Source: Flavobacteriaceae bacterium (GTDB taxonomy: Bacteria > Bacteroidota > Bacteroidia > Flavobacteriales > Flavobacteriaceae). Taken from it: a DNA stretch of 57,339 nt. The stretch spans positions 1-57,339 of the forward strand of contig JAAZZF010000009.1 of assembly GCA_014239275.1 (NCBI GenBank), read 5' to 3'. Under the pieces are notes generated by a model, which saw only the letters and a list, made by a program, of their open reading frames with translations, made no database searches and was not told the DNA's origin. Positions 9,705 through 18,859 of the stretch are shown here, piece by piece (position 1 is the stretch's first letter; each line of letters opens with the position of its first letter). Position numbers and translations under genes: made by a program.

Positions 9705-11402
9705 TTAATTGAACCATTTTTTTACTTCTTCTAATTGAAGAGCATCAAAAGTTAATTTGTTTTTCTTTCTGTAACCATTAAGTTTTTGATGAATTTGAGT
9801 AGGTTTATGTGAAAGTAAATTTTCAGTGCTAGAATATAATTCCATAATATAGTCTATCCATTTTTCTTGAACACCTATTTTAATAAAATCTTCTTTTTTT
9901 GACTTTGGTTTAGATAATTCTGGCTTCATTTGAGGAAAAAAAATAACCTCTTGAATTGACTTATTGTCTGTAAGCAACATAACTAAACGGTCAATTCCAA
10001 TTCCAATTCCCGAAGTTGGTGGCATTCCATATTCAAGTGCTCTTACATAATCATTATCTATGAACATTGCTTCATCATCTCCTTTTTCAGAAAGTTTAAG
10101 TTGTTCTTCGAATCTTGATAATTGATCAATAGGATCATTTAATTCCGAGTATGCATTTGCTAATTCTTTTCCATCAACTAAAAGTTCAAACCTTTCAGTA
10201 AGTTTAGGATTATCACGATGTTCTTTGGTTAATGGACTCATCTCTTTTGGATAGTCAGTAATAAATGTAGGCTGTATATAATGCTGTTCACATTTTTCTC
10301 CAAATATTTCATCAATTAATTTTCCTATGCCCATGGTTTTATCAACATCAATACCCATATTCTTTGCAGCTTCAAACATCTCTTTTTCATTAAAATTTGA
10401 AATATCCATTCCAGTATGTTCTTTTATTGAATCTAAAATGCTAATTCTTTTAAATGGAGTTTTAAAATTAATTGTTTTATCTCCCAATTTTACTTTAGAA
10501 GATCCATTTAAATCAATTGCAATTTTTTCAAGAAGATTTTCCGTTGTCTCCATCATCCAGAAATAATCTTTGTAGGCGACATAAAGTTCAACCATTGTAA
10601 ATTCTGGATTATGAGTTCTATCCATTCCTTCATTTCGGAATGCTTTGGCAAATTCATATACTCCTTCAAACCCACCAACAATTAGCCTTTTAAGATATAA
10701 TTCATTGGCAATTCTTAAATATAATGGAATGTTTAATGCATTATGATGAGTGACAAAAGGTCTGGCTGATGCTCCTCCTGGAATAGATTGAAGAATAGGC
10801 GTTTCAACTTCAAGATATTTTTTTTCATTAAAAAAGGATCTCATGATATTCATAACCTGTGTTCTTTTTAAAAATGTATCTCTAACATGAGAATTGACAA
10901 TCAAGTCAACATACCTTTGCCTATATCTTAATTCCGGATCTTTGAATTCATCATAATTTTTTCCTTCTGAATCAGTTTTAGGCAAGGGAAGTGGTCTTAG
11001 TGATTTACTTAAAACAGTGAATTTTTTTACTAAAATTGTTTTTTCCCCAACTTGTGTTGTAAATAGTTTTCCTTCAATTCCAATAATATCTCCTATATCA
11101 AGAAATTTTTTATAAACATCATTATACATTGATTTATCTCCATTTGGACAAATTTCATCCCTGTTGAAGTATAATTGAATTTTCCCTACACTATCTTGAA
11201 TTTCCGCAAAGCTTGCTTTACCCTGTATTCTTCTAGACATTAATCTGCCTGCAATTGAAACAGATTTATTTTCTTTAAAATCTGAAATAATTTTTATTGT
11301 ATTTGTAGAAATTTCAAATAAAGCAGCTGGATAAGGATTTATACCATATTCACGAAGTTTACTTAATTTTTCTCTTCTTATTATCTCTTGCTCCGACAGC
11401 AT
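9705..11402 (-). CDS. lysS: Lysine--tRNA ligase
   Basis: Class II LysS motifs (FRNEGMDRTHNPEFTMVELY; GIGIGIDRLVMLLT). Start placed at MLSEQEIIRREKL (11402): the longer ORF start at 11453 lies upstream of the -7 box. Confidence 0.96.
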   Translation of the reverse strand: MLSEQEIIRREKLSKLREYGINPYPAALFEISTNTIKIISDFKENKSVSIAGRLMSRRIQGKASFAEIQDSVGKIQLYFNRDEICPNGDKSMYNDVYKKFLDIGDIIGIEGKLFTTQVGEKTILVKKFTVLSKSLRPLPLPKTDSEGKNYDEFKDPELRYRQRYVDLIVNSHVRDTFLKRTQVMNIMRSFFNEKKYLEVETPILQSIPGGASARPFVTHHNALNIPLYLRIANELYLKRLIVGGFEGVYEFAKAFRNEGMDRTHNPEFTMVELYVAYKDYFWMMETTENLLEKIAIDLNGSSKVKLGDKTINFKTPFKRISILDSIKEHTGMDISNFNEKEMFEAAKNMGIDVDKTMGIGKLIDEIFGEKCEQHYIQPTFITDYPKEMSPLTKEHRDNPKLTERFELLVDGKELANAYSELNDPIDQLSRFEEQLKLSEKGDDEAMFIDNDYVRALEYGMPPTSGIGIGIDRLVMLLTDNKSIQEVIFFPQMKPELSKPKSKKEDFIKIGVQEKWIDYIMELYSSTENLLSHKPTQIHQKLNGYRKKNKLTFDALQLEEVKKWFN

Positions 11403-11423
11403 AATTAAAATTATTATTTTATT

Positions 11424-11431
11424 CAAAGATA
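11424..11431 (-). promoter_or_regulatory. -7 element (TATCTTTG) of lysS
   Basis: Minus strand TATCTTTG about 22 nt upstream of the proposed lysS ATG. Confidence 0.5.
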
Positions 11432-11508
11432 ATGAATAGAACAGAAGGTACAACTAAGATGTTTTATTTCATGTAGTTATATATATCTTAGCATTAAAAA
11501 TTTATAGC

Positions 11509-11676
11509 TTGAGTTTTTGGAGAGTTTTACTGTCAATAATTTTTCCTCCCTTTTCAGTTTTAGATAAAGGTTGTGGCTCTGTTTTAATAGTTTTTATTTT
11601 AACCCTATGTGGTTGGGTTCCTGGTGTTATTGCTGCTTTAGTAATTTTAAATAATCCTGAAAGTAAATTAAAATGA
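11509..11676 (+). CDS. YqaE/Pmp3-family small membrane protein (TTG start; absent from ORF track)
   Basis: Reads (M)SFWRVLLSIIFPPFSVLDKGCGSVLIVFILTLCGWVPGVIAALVILNNPESKLK*, 55 aa. Two TM segments and FPPxxVLxKGxG...GWxPGVIAAL match YqaE. Stop overlaps the lipB start (ATGA). Confidence 0.88.
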   Translation: MSFWRVLLSIIFPPFSVLDKGCGSVLIVFILTLCGWVPGVIAALVILNNPESKLK

Positions 11677-12368
11677 AGAATAATATTATAATTCATGATT
11701 TGGGACTAATGGAATATGAAGAGGCATTAGAATACCAATTAAATTTATTTAATGAAATAATAGATAATAAGCTCAGTAATAGAAAAAAAAATACCAAAAT
11801 TCAAACTAAAAATCATCTAGTTTTTGTTGAACATAATCATGTTTATACTTTAGGAAAAAGTGGAAAAATAAATAATTTATTAATAGATAAAGACATTTTA
11901 GAACAAAAAAAAATAAAATTTTTTAAAACAAATAGAGGAGGAGATATTACATATCATGGTCCTGGCCAGATTGTTTGTTATCCAATTATAGATTTAGACA
12001 ATTTTTTTACTGATATTCATAAATATTTAAGATTTTTAGAAGAGACGATTATTTTAACTTTAAAAGATTATGGAATCCAAGGTGAAAGAAGTGAGAATGA
12101 AACTGGAGTATGGATTAATCCATACTCAATTGATGCTAGAAAAATTTGTGCTTTAGGAGTTAAAGCTAGTAGATGGGTAACTATGCATGGATTAGCTTTA
12201 AATGTTAATACTGATTTGAATTATTTTAAAAATATAATTCCATGTGGAATTCAAAATAAATCTATTACTTCAATCTCAGTTGAATCTAAAAAAAATATTA
12301 AAATGGAATTAGTTAAGAAAAAAATTATTAATAATTTTTTGAATGTTTTTTCAGCTAAATTGAATTAA
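11673..12368 (+). CDS. lipB: Lipoyl(octanoyl) transferase
   Basis: NRGGDITYHGPGQIVCYPI, GVWINPY, KICALGVKASRWVTMHGLALNVN. Confidence 0.96.
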   Translation: MKNNIIIHDLGLMEYEEALEYQLNLFNEIIDNKLSNRKKNTKIQTKNHLVFVEHNHVYTLGKSGKINNLLIDKDILEQKKIKFFKTNRGGDITYHGPGQIVCYPIIDLDNFFTDIHKYLRFLEETIILTLKDYGIQGERSENETGVWINPYSIDARKICALGVKASRWVTMHGLALNVNTDLNYFKNIIPCGIQNKSITSISVESKKNIKMELVKKKIINNFLNVFSAKLN

Positions 12369-14743
12369 TCCAAGTAATAAGTTAAAATTTCATTTTCATC
12401 ACCGCAAACGGTAATTAATTTGTTTTTTTTATTATTTATGGTGACATCAATAATACTATTACCAAAAATGGGAAAATGATCAATAGAGTCTCCATTTGTA
12501 TCAAATAAATAAACTTTGCTTTCATCAAAATTAGTAACTGAAACAAATTCATTATTAAATAATTTAGGCTTAGAATAATTTCCGTACTTAATTTCAATAT
12601 TTTTATTATTAATATTTAAAATATTTTCAGATATATAAATAGTGTTTTTATTATTACTTGTAATTGAATATTTTGATTCTAGTGGAAGAGGTTTTTTAGA
12701 AATTTTTCCATTTAAATTAATTCTAATTAGATTGTTGTCATTATCAATAGTTAATATTGAATTTTTATTAATATAAATTTCATTTCCAGAAACATTCAAA
12801 TTTTCAGGAACTTTAATTCTAATATTTCCTCTTCTATCTGTAATATATAATTTTTTCTCAGTATTTATTATTAAATAATCTTTAGAACCAATTGTAAAAT
12901 GCTTAGGTGAATTAGTTATTTTATGTTTTATATTATTTTTATTAAAACCTCTAACTATTTTCATTTTGGAGTCTAGCATTTTAATTTGATCATCATAACA
13001 AATTAAAAAACGATAATTTTTATTTTTATCATAATCAAAAACTGAAAGGCCAAGAACTTTTGCATTTTTTTTATGATCAATCTTCTTGACTTCTTTTCCG
13101 TTTTTATCTAGTATCATGAAACTTTTTTCAGTATTAAAAGCATACTGTAGTCTCCCATTTTTATAAAGATCTATTTGGGTAATTTCACCAATAATTTTAC
13201 TTTTTAAATTCTTTTTCCAAATAATTTCTCCAAGACTTGATATTAGATATAAGTTATTTTTATTGTCTTGTGTTATTAATTCCTTTTTCTTGGTAACATA
13301 ATTTTTCATCCATTTTGGTTTTAAAAATATGCCATCATTTAATTTTAAATTAAAAAGAATTTTTGGCCCCAATACATTAATCTCTTTTTCTGATTTTGCT
13401 ATACTATGTGTTATATAAATAATATTTTTTTCGATAGATAAGTGATTAATCCAAAAACTATAATTTTCTTGTTTTAAATTATAATCTTTAAATAAAACAG
13501 TGTCAAAATGAGATAAATTATAAACATTTAATAAATTACTTTTTTGAGGAATATTATCGTAATTTTTTTTAAACCTTGAAGATTTATTTAATGTAGAATT
13601 ATTATTGAAATTTAATATAATATTTTCAATTGAATTTTCATTATTAGATAGTATCAAAATATTTTCTATTAATGTTCCATAATTTTTTTTAGAAATTTCA
13701 AAGTCTTCAAATGGAATTTTAGTTTTGAATAATTTGTTATTGAATTCATGAATTTTATTATTTCTATAAATATAGCTTGCATTTGAATTATTCTGAATTA
13801 GGGACTCTAATAATTCATTGCTTTTAACACTTATTGTAGAAATGGTGTCATTTTCAAAAAATATTTTACCAATTTCATTTATATCATATAATAATGAATC
13901 ATTCATTACTTTTTTAAGCTCATTTATAGAAATTTTATTTTCTAGGTTTGAAATTATCTTTGAATGATTATATGCGATTCTTTTAAATTGTTTAAAATTA
14001 GATGGAATTATTTTGTTTATAATGGATAAAGAAGGATTTATATCTTTTAAAACATTGATTTTTTTAAAAATCGAATCTCGTTGAAACCCTATTCCGTTTA
14101 GCGTAATTTTATTTTGATTTAATTCAATGTCAAATTGGATCCAATCTGAAATAGCAGAAGTTTGAAATAACTTACTAATAGTGGAATTTTTTAAATATTT
14201 TGAAAAATTGTTTGAAATCAATAAAGAAATATTTGAACTAGAAATATTATATAATTTTTTTAAATCACCACTTTTTTCAGTATAGATATGATTAGAATTT
14301 CTTAATGAATTTTCAATTAATAATTTGCTTTTTGATTCTATGTAAATTCCATTTTTAATCGTATTATAATATTCATTGTGTTCATTAACGATTCTTTTAA
14401 TCGTGAATCCGTTGTATTTTACAGAATCTTTAATATTAATATTATTAATTACATTTTTTTGTTCTGAATAAATGATAGATTGAATTTCATTTTTTCCAAT
14501 CTTATGGTAACTAATAAGTACCGGTTTATCTAAAAATTTTTTAGAAATGGAATCAGATTTATAATTCAATAGGGAACTAAAATTTTTGTGAAAAATTTCA
14601 GCGTCAATTTCTTTTGTTGAATTGTATTTGACTAATAATACAGGGTTTGTAGGAACTAAATCAATTAAATTTATTTCTTTTTTATAACCATTATCACAGT
14701 TAGTAATTAATAATAGTAAAAGAAACAGAGATATTTTTTTCAT
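12365..14743 (-). CDS. Large lipoprotein of unknown function, possible C-terminal beta-propeller-like repeats
   Basis: Lipobox LLITNCDN; repeated xxYLISSLGEI/xxFMILDKNGKEV/xxLYITDRRGNI/xxVYLFDTNGDS blade-like segments in the C-terminal half. Confidence 0.6.
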   Translation of the reverse strand: MKKISLFLLLLLITNCDNGYKKEINLIDLVPTNPVLLVKYNSTKEIDAEIFHKNFSSLLNYKSDSISKKFLDKPVLISYHKIGKNEIQSIIYSEQKNVINNINIKDSVKYNGFTIKRIVNEHNEYYNTIKNGIYIESKSKLLIENSLRNSNHIYTEKSGDLKKLYNISSSNISLLISNNFSKYLKNSTISKLFQTSAISDWIQFDIELNQNKITLNGIGFQRDSIFKKINVLKDINPSLSIINKIIPSNFKQFKRIAYNHSKIISNLENKISINELKKVMNDSLLYDINEIGKIFFENDTISTISVKSNELLESLIQNNSNASYIYRNNKIHEFNNKLFKTKIPFEDFEISKKNYGTLIENILILSNNENSIENIILNFNNNSTLNKSSRFKKNYDNIPQKSNLLNVYNLSHFDTVLFKDYNLKQENYSFWINHLSIEKNIIYITHSIAKSEKEINVLGPKILFNLKLNDGIFLKPKWMKNYVTKKKELITQDNKNNLYLISSLGEIIWKKNLKSKIIGEITQIDLYKNGRLQYAFNTEKSFMILDKNGKEVKKIDHKKNAKVLGLSVFDYDKNKNYRFLICYDDQIKMLDSKMKIVRGFNKNNIKHKITNSPKHFTIGSKDYLIINTEKKLYITDRRGNIRIKVPENLNVSGNEIYINKNSILTIDNDNNLIRINLNGKISKKPLPLESKYSITSNNKNTIYISENILNINNKNIEIKYGNYSKPKLFNNEFVSVTNFDESKVYLFDTNGDSIDHFPIFGNSIIDVTINNKKNKLITVCGDENEILTYYLD

Positions 14744-14783
14744 TTCAATTATACATGTAAAAGTAATGAACTAATAATTCAAT

Positions 14784-15356
14784 TTATATTAATTTGAAAC
14801 TTTTTCTATGATGCTTGGTTATGCCATTTTTTAAAATTGCCATTTTGTGTTCCTTAGTAGGATAACCCTTATTTTTAGCCCAATTATATTCTGGATAATC
14901 TTTAGATAATTTAATCATATATTCATCTCTGGCAGTTTTTGCCAGAATAGATGCAGCAGCTATACTTGTATATTTTGAATCTCCTTTAACTATACATTTA
15001 TATGGAATTTTGTTTTTTGACATAAAATAGTTTCCATCTACTATAATAAATTTTGGTTTTGTTTTTAATTGATTTATAGCTTGATTCATAGCTAATAGAG
15101 ATGCATTTAAAATGTTTATTTTTTCAATAATTCTAACGGATACATTTGAAATTGCATAATCAATAGCATTATTTTGAATAATCTTTTTTAATAAATTCCT
15201 TTTTTTTATTGAAAGTAATTTAGAGTCATTTAACAAAATATGATTAAAATTTTTAGGTAGAATTACAGCTGCAGCTGTAACTGGTCCAGCTAGACAACCT
15301 CTTCCTGCTTCATCTGTCCCACATTCAATATAATTTGAAAAGTACTGTTTTAACAT
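14784..15356 (-). CDS. rnhB: Ribonuclease HII
   Basis: CGTDEAGRGCLAGPVTAAAVIL; VKGDSKYTSIAAASILAKTARD. Confidence 0.97.
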   Translation of the reverse strand: MLKQYFSNYIECGTDEAGRGCLAGPVTAAAVILPKNFNHILLNDSKLLSIKKRNLLKKIIQNNAIDYAISNVSVRIIEKINILNASLLAMNQAINQLKTKPKFIIVDGNYFMSKNKIPYKCIVKGDSKYTSIAAASILAKTARDEYMIKLSKDYPEYNWAKNKGYPTKEHKMAILKNGITKHHRKSFKLI

Positions 15357-15431
15357 TATTTTAATTTTAAAATAGGCTATTAATAAAACATTAATAAAAG
15401 GAAATATATAACTTTACCACAAAGTAAATTA

Positions 15432-17393
15432 ATGAAATTTTATTCTTTTTTTATAATAATATTTTTTAGCTCATTATCATTTTTATATAGTCAGGAAAAT
15501 GATTCTAATCAAGATCCTTTATTGATTGAAGATGAAGTTGAAAAAAAAAATATTCTATTAAATATTTTTAAAAAGAAAAAAGACACTTTAAATTCTATAT
15601 TACCTAACATTAGAAAGTATGTAATAATTAATGCTAATCGAGATTCAACATATCTTGATACTACTCTCACGATAAAAAAACATTATAAATTTAATTACTT
15701 AAGAAAAGATAATTTTGAACTTTTGAAATATTCCAATATTGGACAAACGTATAATGAATTAACACACAATTTTGATTTTTTATCTTTTTTGCCAAAGTTT
15801 AGTTTTTCATCAAAAAATCATGCGTATTTAAAATCAAAGGAGATAAAATATTTTCAAGTTCCTACTCCTTTGACTGAATTGCTATTCAAGACAGTCATGA
15901 AACAAGGTCAGCATACAGATGCTTTTTTTTCATCTAATATTTCAGAAAAATTTAATTTTTCTATTGCTTTTAAAGGATTAAGGTCATTAGGTAATTATCA
16001 AAATATTCTTTCTGGATCAAAACAGTTTAGATTTACAACTAAATATAATTCTTCAAACAATCGATATAATTTTAGACTTCATTTTGTAAGTCAAGGTTTT
16101 GAAAATCAAGAAAATGGAGGTTTAACAGATGAATCAATTACAAATTTTGAATCTGAAGATCCATTATTTAATGAAAGGTCAAAGCTTTCTGCTAAATTTG
16201 AGGATGCTGTAAATTATTTTTCAAGCAAAAGATATTATTTAGATCATCAATTTCTTTTAACAAAAAAGAAAGATTCTACGCAAAAAAACAGTTTTTCAAT
16301 TGGACACAGATTTGAATATGAAACCATAAACAATACTTACGAACAAGATCAAGCATCTGAATTTTATGGGATTATTAATTCAGGGTTAAATGGAATAAGT
16401 GATAAATCTGAAATTAAAACAACGCTAAATGAATTTTATACTGATTTGAATTCTAATTTTTTAGGAAAAATTCAGGTTATTTACACCAATTATAATTACA
16501 GATATAAATCCAATTCTTTATCTAACGAATTTGATGGTTTTAATCAGAATGAAAATGCACTATCTTTTAAGTTTAATAGAAATATTTTTGGACATCATTT
16601 AAAAGCCACAGTAAGTAATAGTCTTTTTGGAGATAGGTTAGGTAATTTGATCAATGCAACCATTGTTTCCAATAAACAAAAAAAATTCAAATATGAATTT
16701 GGTTTGAATATTTCTAGTAAACATCCTGGATTTTACTATGAATTATATAAAAGCGGATACACTGATATTAATTGGAAGAAAGATATAAATAAAACTCAAA
16801 TTGAAAATATTTTTTTAAAATTTAAATCTATTAAATTTGGAGATTTAAGATTTGATTTCAGATTAATTGATAACTACACTTATTTCTCATTAATTTCTCA
16901 AAACAAAACTTTGAAACCAGTAGTTAATCAATTGGGTTCTAGTATTGATTATTTAAAGATAAAATGGAATAAAGAATTTAAGTTTGGAAAATTTGCCTTA
17001 GATAATTCATTAGTTTATCAAAAGGTTAATCAAGATGGAGACTATTTAAACATTCCTGTGTTATTATCTAGAAACACTATTTATTATTCTAATACTATTC
17101 TAAAAGGAGCAATGTTTTTTCAAACAGGTATAAGTATCAAGTATTTTTCTAAATATTATTCTAATGAATATAACCCCATAATTAGTTCATTTCATATTCA
17201 AAACGAAAAAAAGATAGGAGGATTTCCACTTGTAGATTTATTTGTAAATGCAAAAATAAAACAGACTAGACTATTTTTGAAAGCAGAGCATTTTAATTCT
17301 ACCTTTACAGGAAATAATTTTTATTCTTCACCATCTTATCCATACAGAGATTTTATTATAAGATTTGGATTAGTCTGGAATTTTTTCAATTAA
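15432..17393 (+). CDS. Putative porin (Porin_10-like outer-membrane beta-barrel)
   Basis: Signal peptide, alternating beta-strand pattern, typical PTPLTELLFKTVMKQGQHTDAFFSSNISEKFNF segment, aromatic C-terminus. Confidence 0.78.
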   Translation: MKFYSFFIIIFFSSLSFLYSQENDSNQDPLLIEDEVEKKNILLNIFKKKKDTLNSILPNIRKYVIINANRDSTYLDTTLTIKKHYKFNYLRKDNFELLKYSNIGQTYNELTHNFDFLSFLPKFSFSSKNHAYLKSKEIKYFQVPTPLTELLFKTVMKQGQHTDAFFSSNISEKFNFSIAFKGLRSLGNYQNILSGSKQFRFTTKYNSSNNRYNFRLHFVSQGFENQENGGLTDESITNFESEDPLFNERSKLSAKFEDAVNYFSSKRYYLDHQFLLTKKKDSTQKNSFSIGHRFEYETINNTYEQDQASEFYGIINSGLNGISDKSEIKTTLNEFYTDLNSNFLGKIQVIYTNYNYRYKSNSLSNEFDGFNQNENALSFKFNRNIFGHHLKATVSNSLFGDRLGNLINATIVSNKQKKFKYEFGLNISSKHPGFYYELYKSGYTDINWKKDINKTQIENIFLKFKSIKFGDLRFDFRLIDNYTYFSLISQNKTLKPVVNQLGSSIDYLKIKWNKEFKFGKFALDNSLVYQKVNQDGDYLNIPVLLSRNTIYYSNTILKGAMFFQTGISIKYFSKYYSNEYNPIISSFHIQNEKKIGGFPLVDLFVNAKIKQTRLFLKAEHFNSTFTGNNFYSSPSYPYRDFIIRFGLVWNFFN

Positions 17394-17398
17394 CGATA

Positions 17399-18859
17399 TT
17401 ATCTTACTGTCGGAAGATCTCCTTTTTCTTTAGATTCTAAATGAGATTTACCCATTAAAAACTTATCTACTTGAACTGCAGCTTCTCTTCCTTCGGAAAT
17501 TGCCCAAACAATTAAAGATTGTCCTCTTCTCATATCACCCGCTGAAAAAATATGAGGAATACTAGTTTGGTAGTTTTTTGATATTATCTGATTTCTTTCA
17601 TCAGTATTAATGCCTAATTGCTCAACTAAACTTTTTTCATGACCAGTAAAACCTAACGCTAACAAAACTAAATCACATGGCCATAATTTTTCACTACCCT
17701 TAATTTCTTTTAAGTAAGATTTCTCCCCTTCTTTTTTTATCCACTCTATTTCGATAGTCTTTAAGCCTATAACATTTCCATTTTTATCACCTGTAAATTC
17801 TTTAGTTAAGATATTCCATTGTCTTTTAATTCCTTCTTCATGAGAGGTTGTTATTTTTAGCTTGAATGGCCAATAAGGCCATGGGTTTTCTTTAGTTCTT
17901 TCAGGAGAAGGCTCAGGCATCATTTCAAAGTTAGTAACAGATTTAGCTCTTTGTCTATTTGATGTTCCGATGCAATCTGATCCTGTATCTCCTCCTCCAA
18001 TTACGATTACATTTTTGCCACTAGCATTTAGTTCATTTAAAGGTTTTTTTATGCCATCAACTACCTGATTTTGAAATTTTAAAAAATCCATTGCCTGCTT
18101 TATACCATTTAATTCCGCACCTTTAATTGGAAGTTTTCTTCTAATTGTTGCACCACCACACAATACAACAGAATGATAATTGGTCAATTTATTAATTGAA
18201 AAATTTTTACCAACTTCTGTATTCGTTTTAAATATTATCCCTTCTTTTTTAAGAATATTGATTCTTCTATCTATAACATGCTTTTCCATTTTAAAATCTG
18301 GAATACCATATCTTAAGAGACCTCCAACTTTAGCATCTCTTTCAAAAACTTCAACAGAATGACCTGCTTTATTTAGTTGTTGAGCTACAGCTAATCCAGC
18401 AGGACCTGAACCAATTACAGCAATTTTTTTACCAGTTCTTTTTGTGGGACTCATTGGCTTAATCCATCCCTTTTGAAAACCTCTTTCAACAATATATTTT
18501 TCTATCATCTCAATTGAAACAGGAGGGTTAATAATTCCAAGAACACATGCAGCTTCACATGGGGCAGGACATAATCTTCCAGTAAATTCAGGAAAATTGT
18601 TGGTTGAGTGTAAAATAGATAATGCTTTTTCCCATTCATTATTATATACTGCATCGTTAAAATCAGGAATTAAATTTCCTAATGGACAACCGCTATGGCA
18701 AAATGGAACTCCACAGTCCATACACCTTCCACCTTGTTTTATTAATTTTGATTCGGAGGGCTTTATAGTAAACTCTTTGTAATGTTTTATTCTTTTCCTT
18801 ACTGGGATATGCTTTTCCTCAACTCTATTATATTCAATAAATCCTTTTAATTTTCCCAC
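17399..18859 (-). CDS. gltD: Glutamate synthase small subunit
   Basis: GRCMDCGVPFCHSGCPLGN Fe-S motif; GSGPAGLAVAQQLNKAGHSVEVFE; GGGDTGSDCIGTSNRQ. Confidence 0.97.
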   Translation of the reverse strand: MGKLKGFIEYNRVEEKHIPVRKRIKHYKEFTIKPSESKLIKQGGRCMDCGVPFCHSGCPLGNLIPDFNDAVYNNEWEKALSILHSTNNFPEFTGRLCPAPCEAACVLGIINPPVSIEMIEKYIVERGFQKGWIKPMSPTKRTGKKIAVIGSGPAGLAVAQQLNKAGHSVEVFERDAKVGGLLRYGIPDFKMEKHVIDRRINILKKEGIIFKTNTEVGKNFSINKLTNYHSVVLCGGATIRRKLPIKGAELNGIKQAMDFLKFQNQVVDGIKKPLNELNASGKNVIVIGGGDTGSDCIGTSNRQRAKSVTNFEMMPEPSPERTKENPWPYWPFKLKITTSHEEGIKRQWNILTKEFTGDKNGNVIGLKTIEIEWIKKEGEKSYLKEIKGSEKLWPCDLVLLALGFTGHEKSLVEQLGINTDERNQIISKNYQTSIPHIFSAGDMRRGQSLIVWAISEGREAAVQVDKFLMGKSHLESKEKGDLPTVR

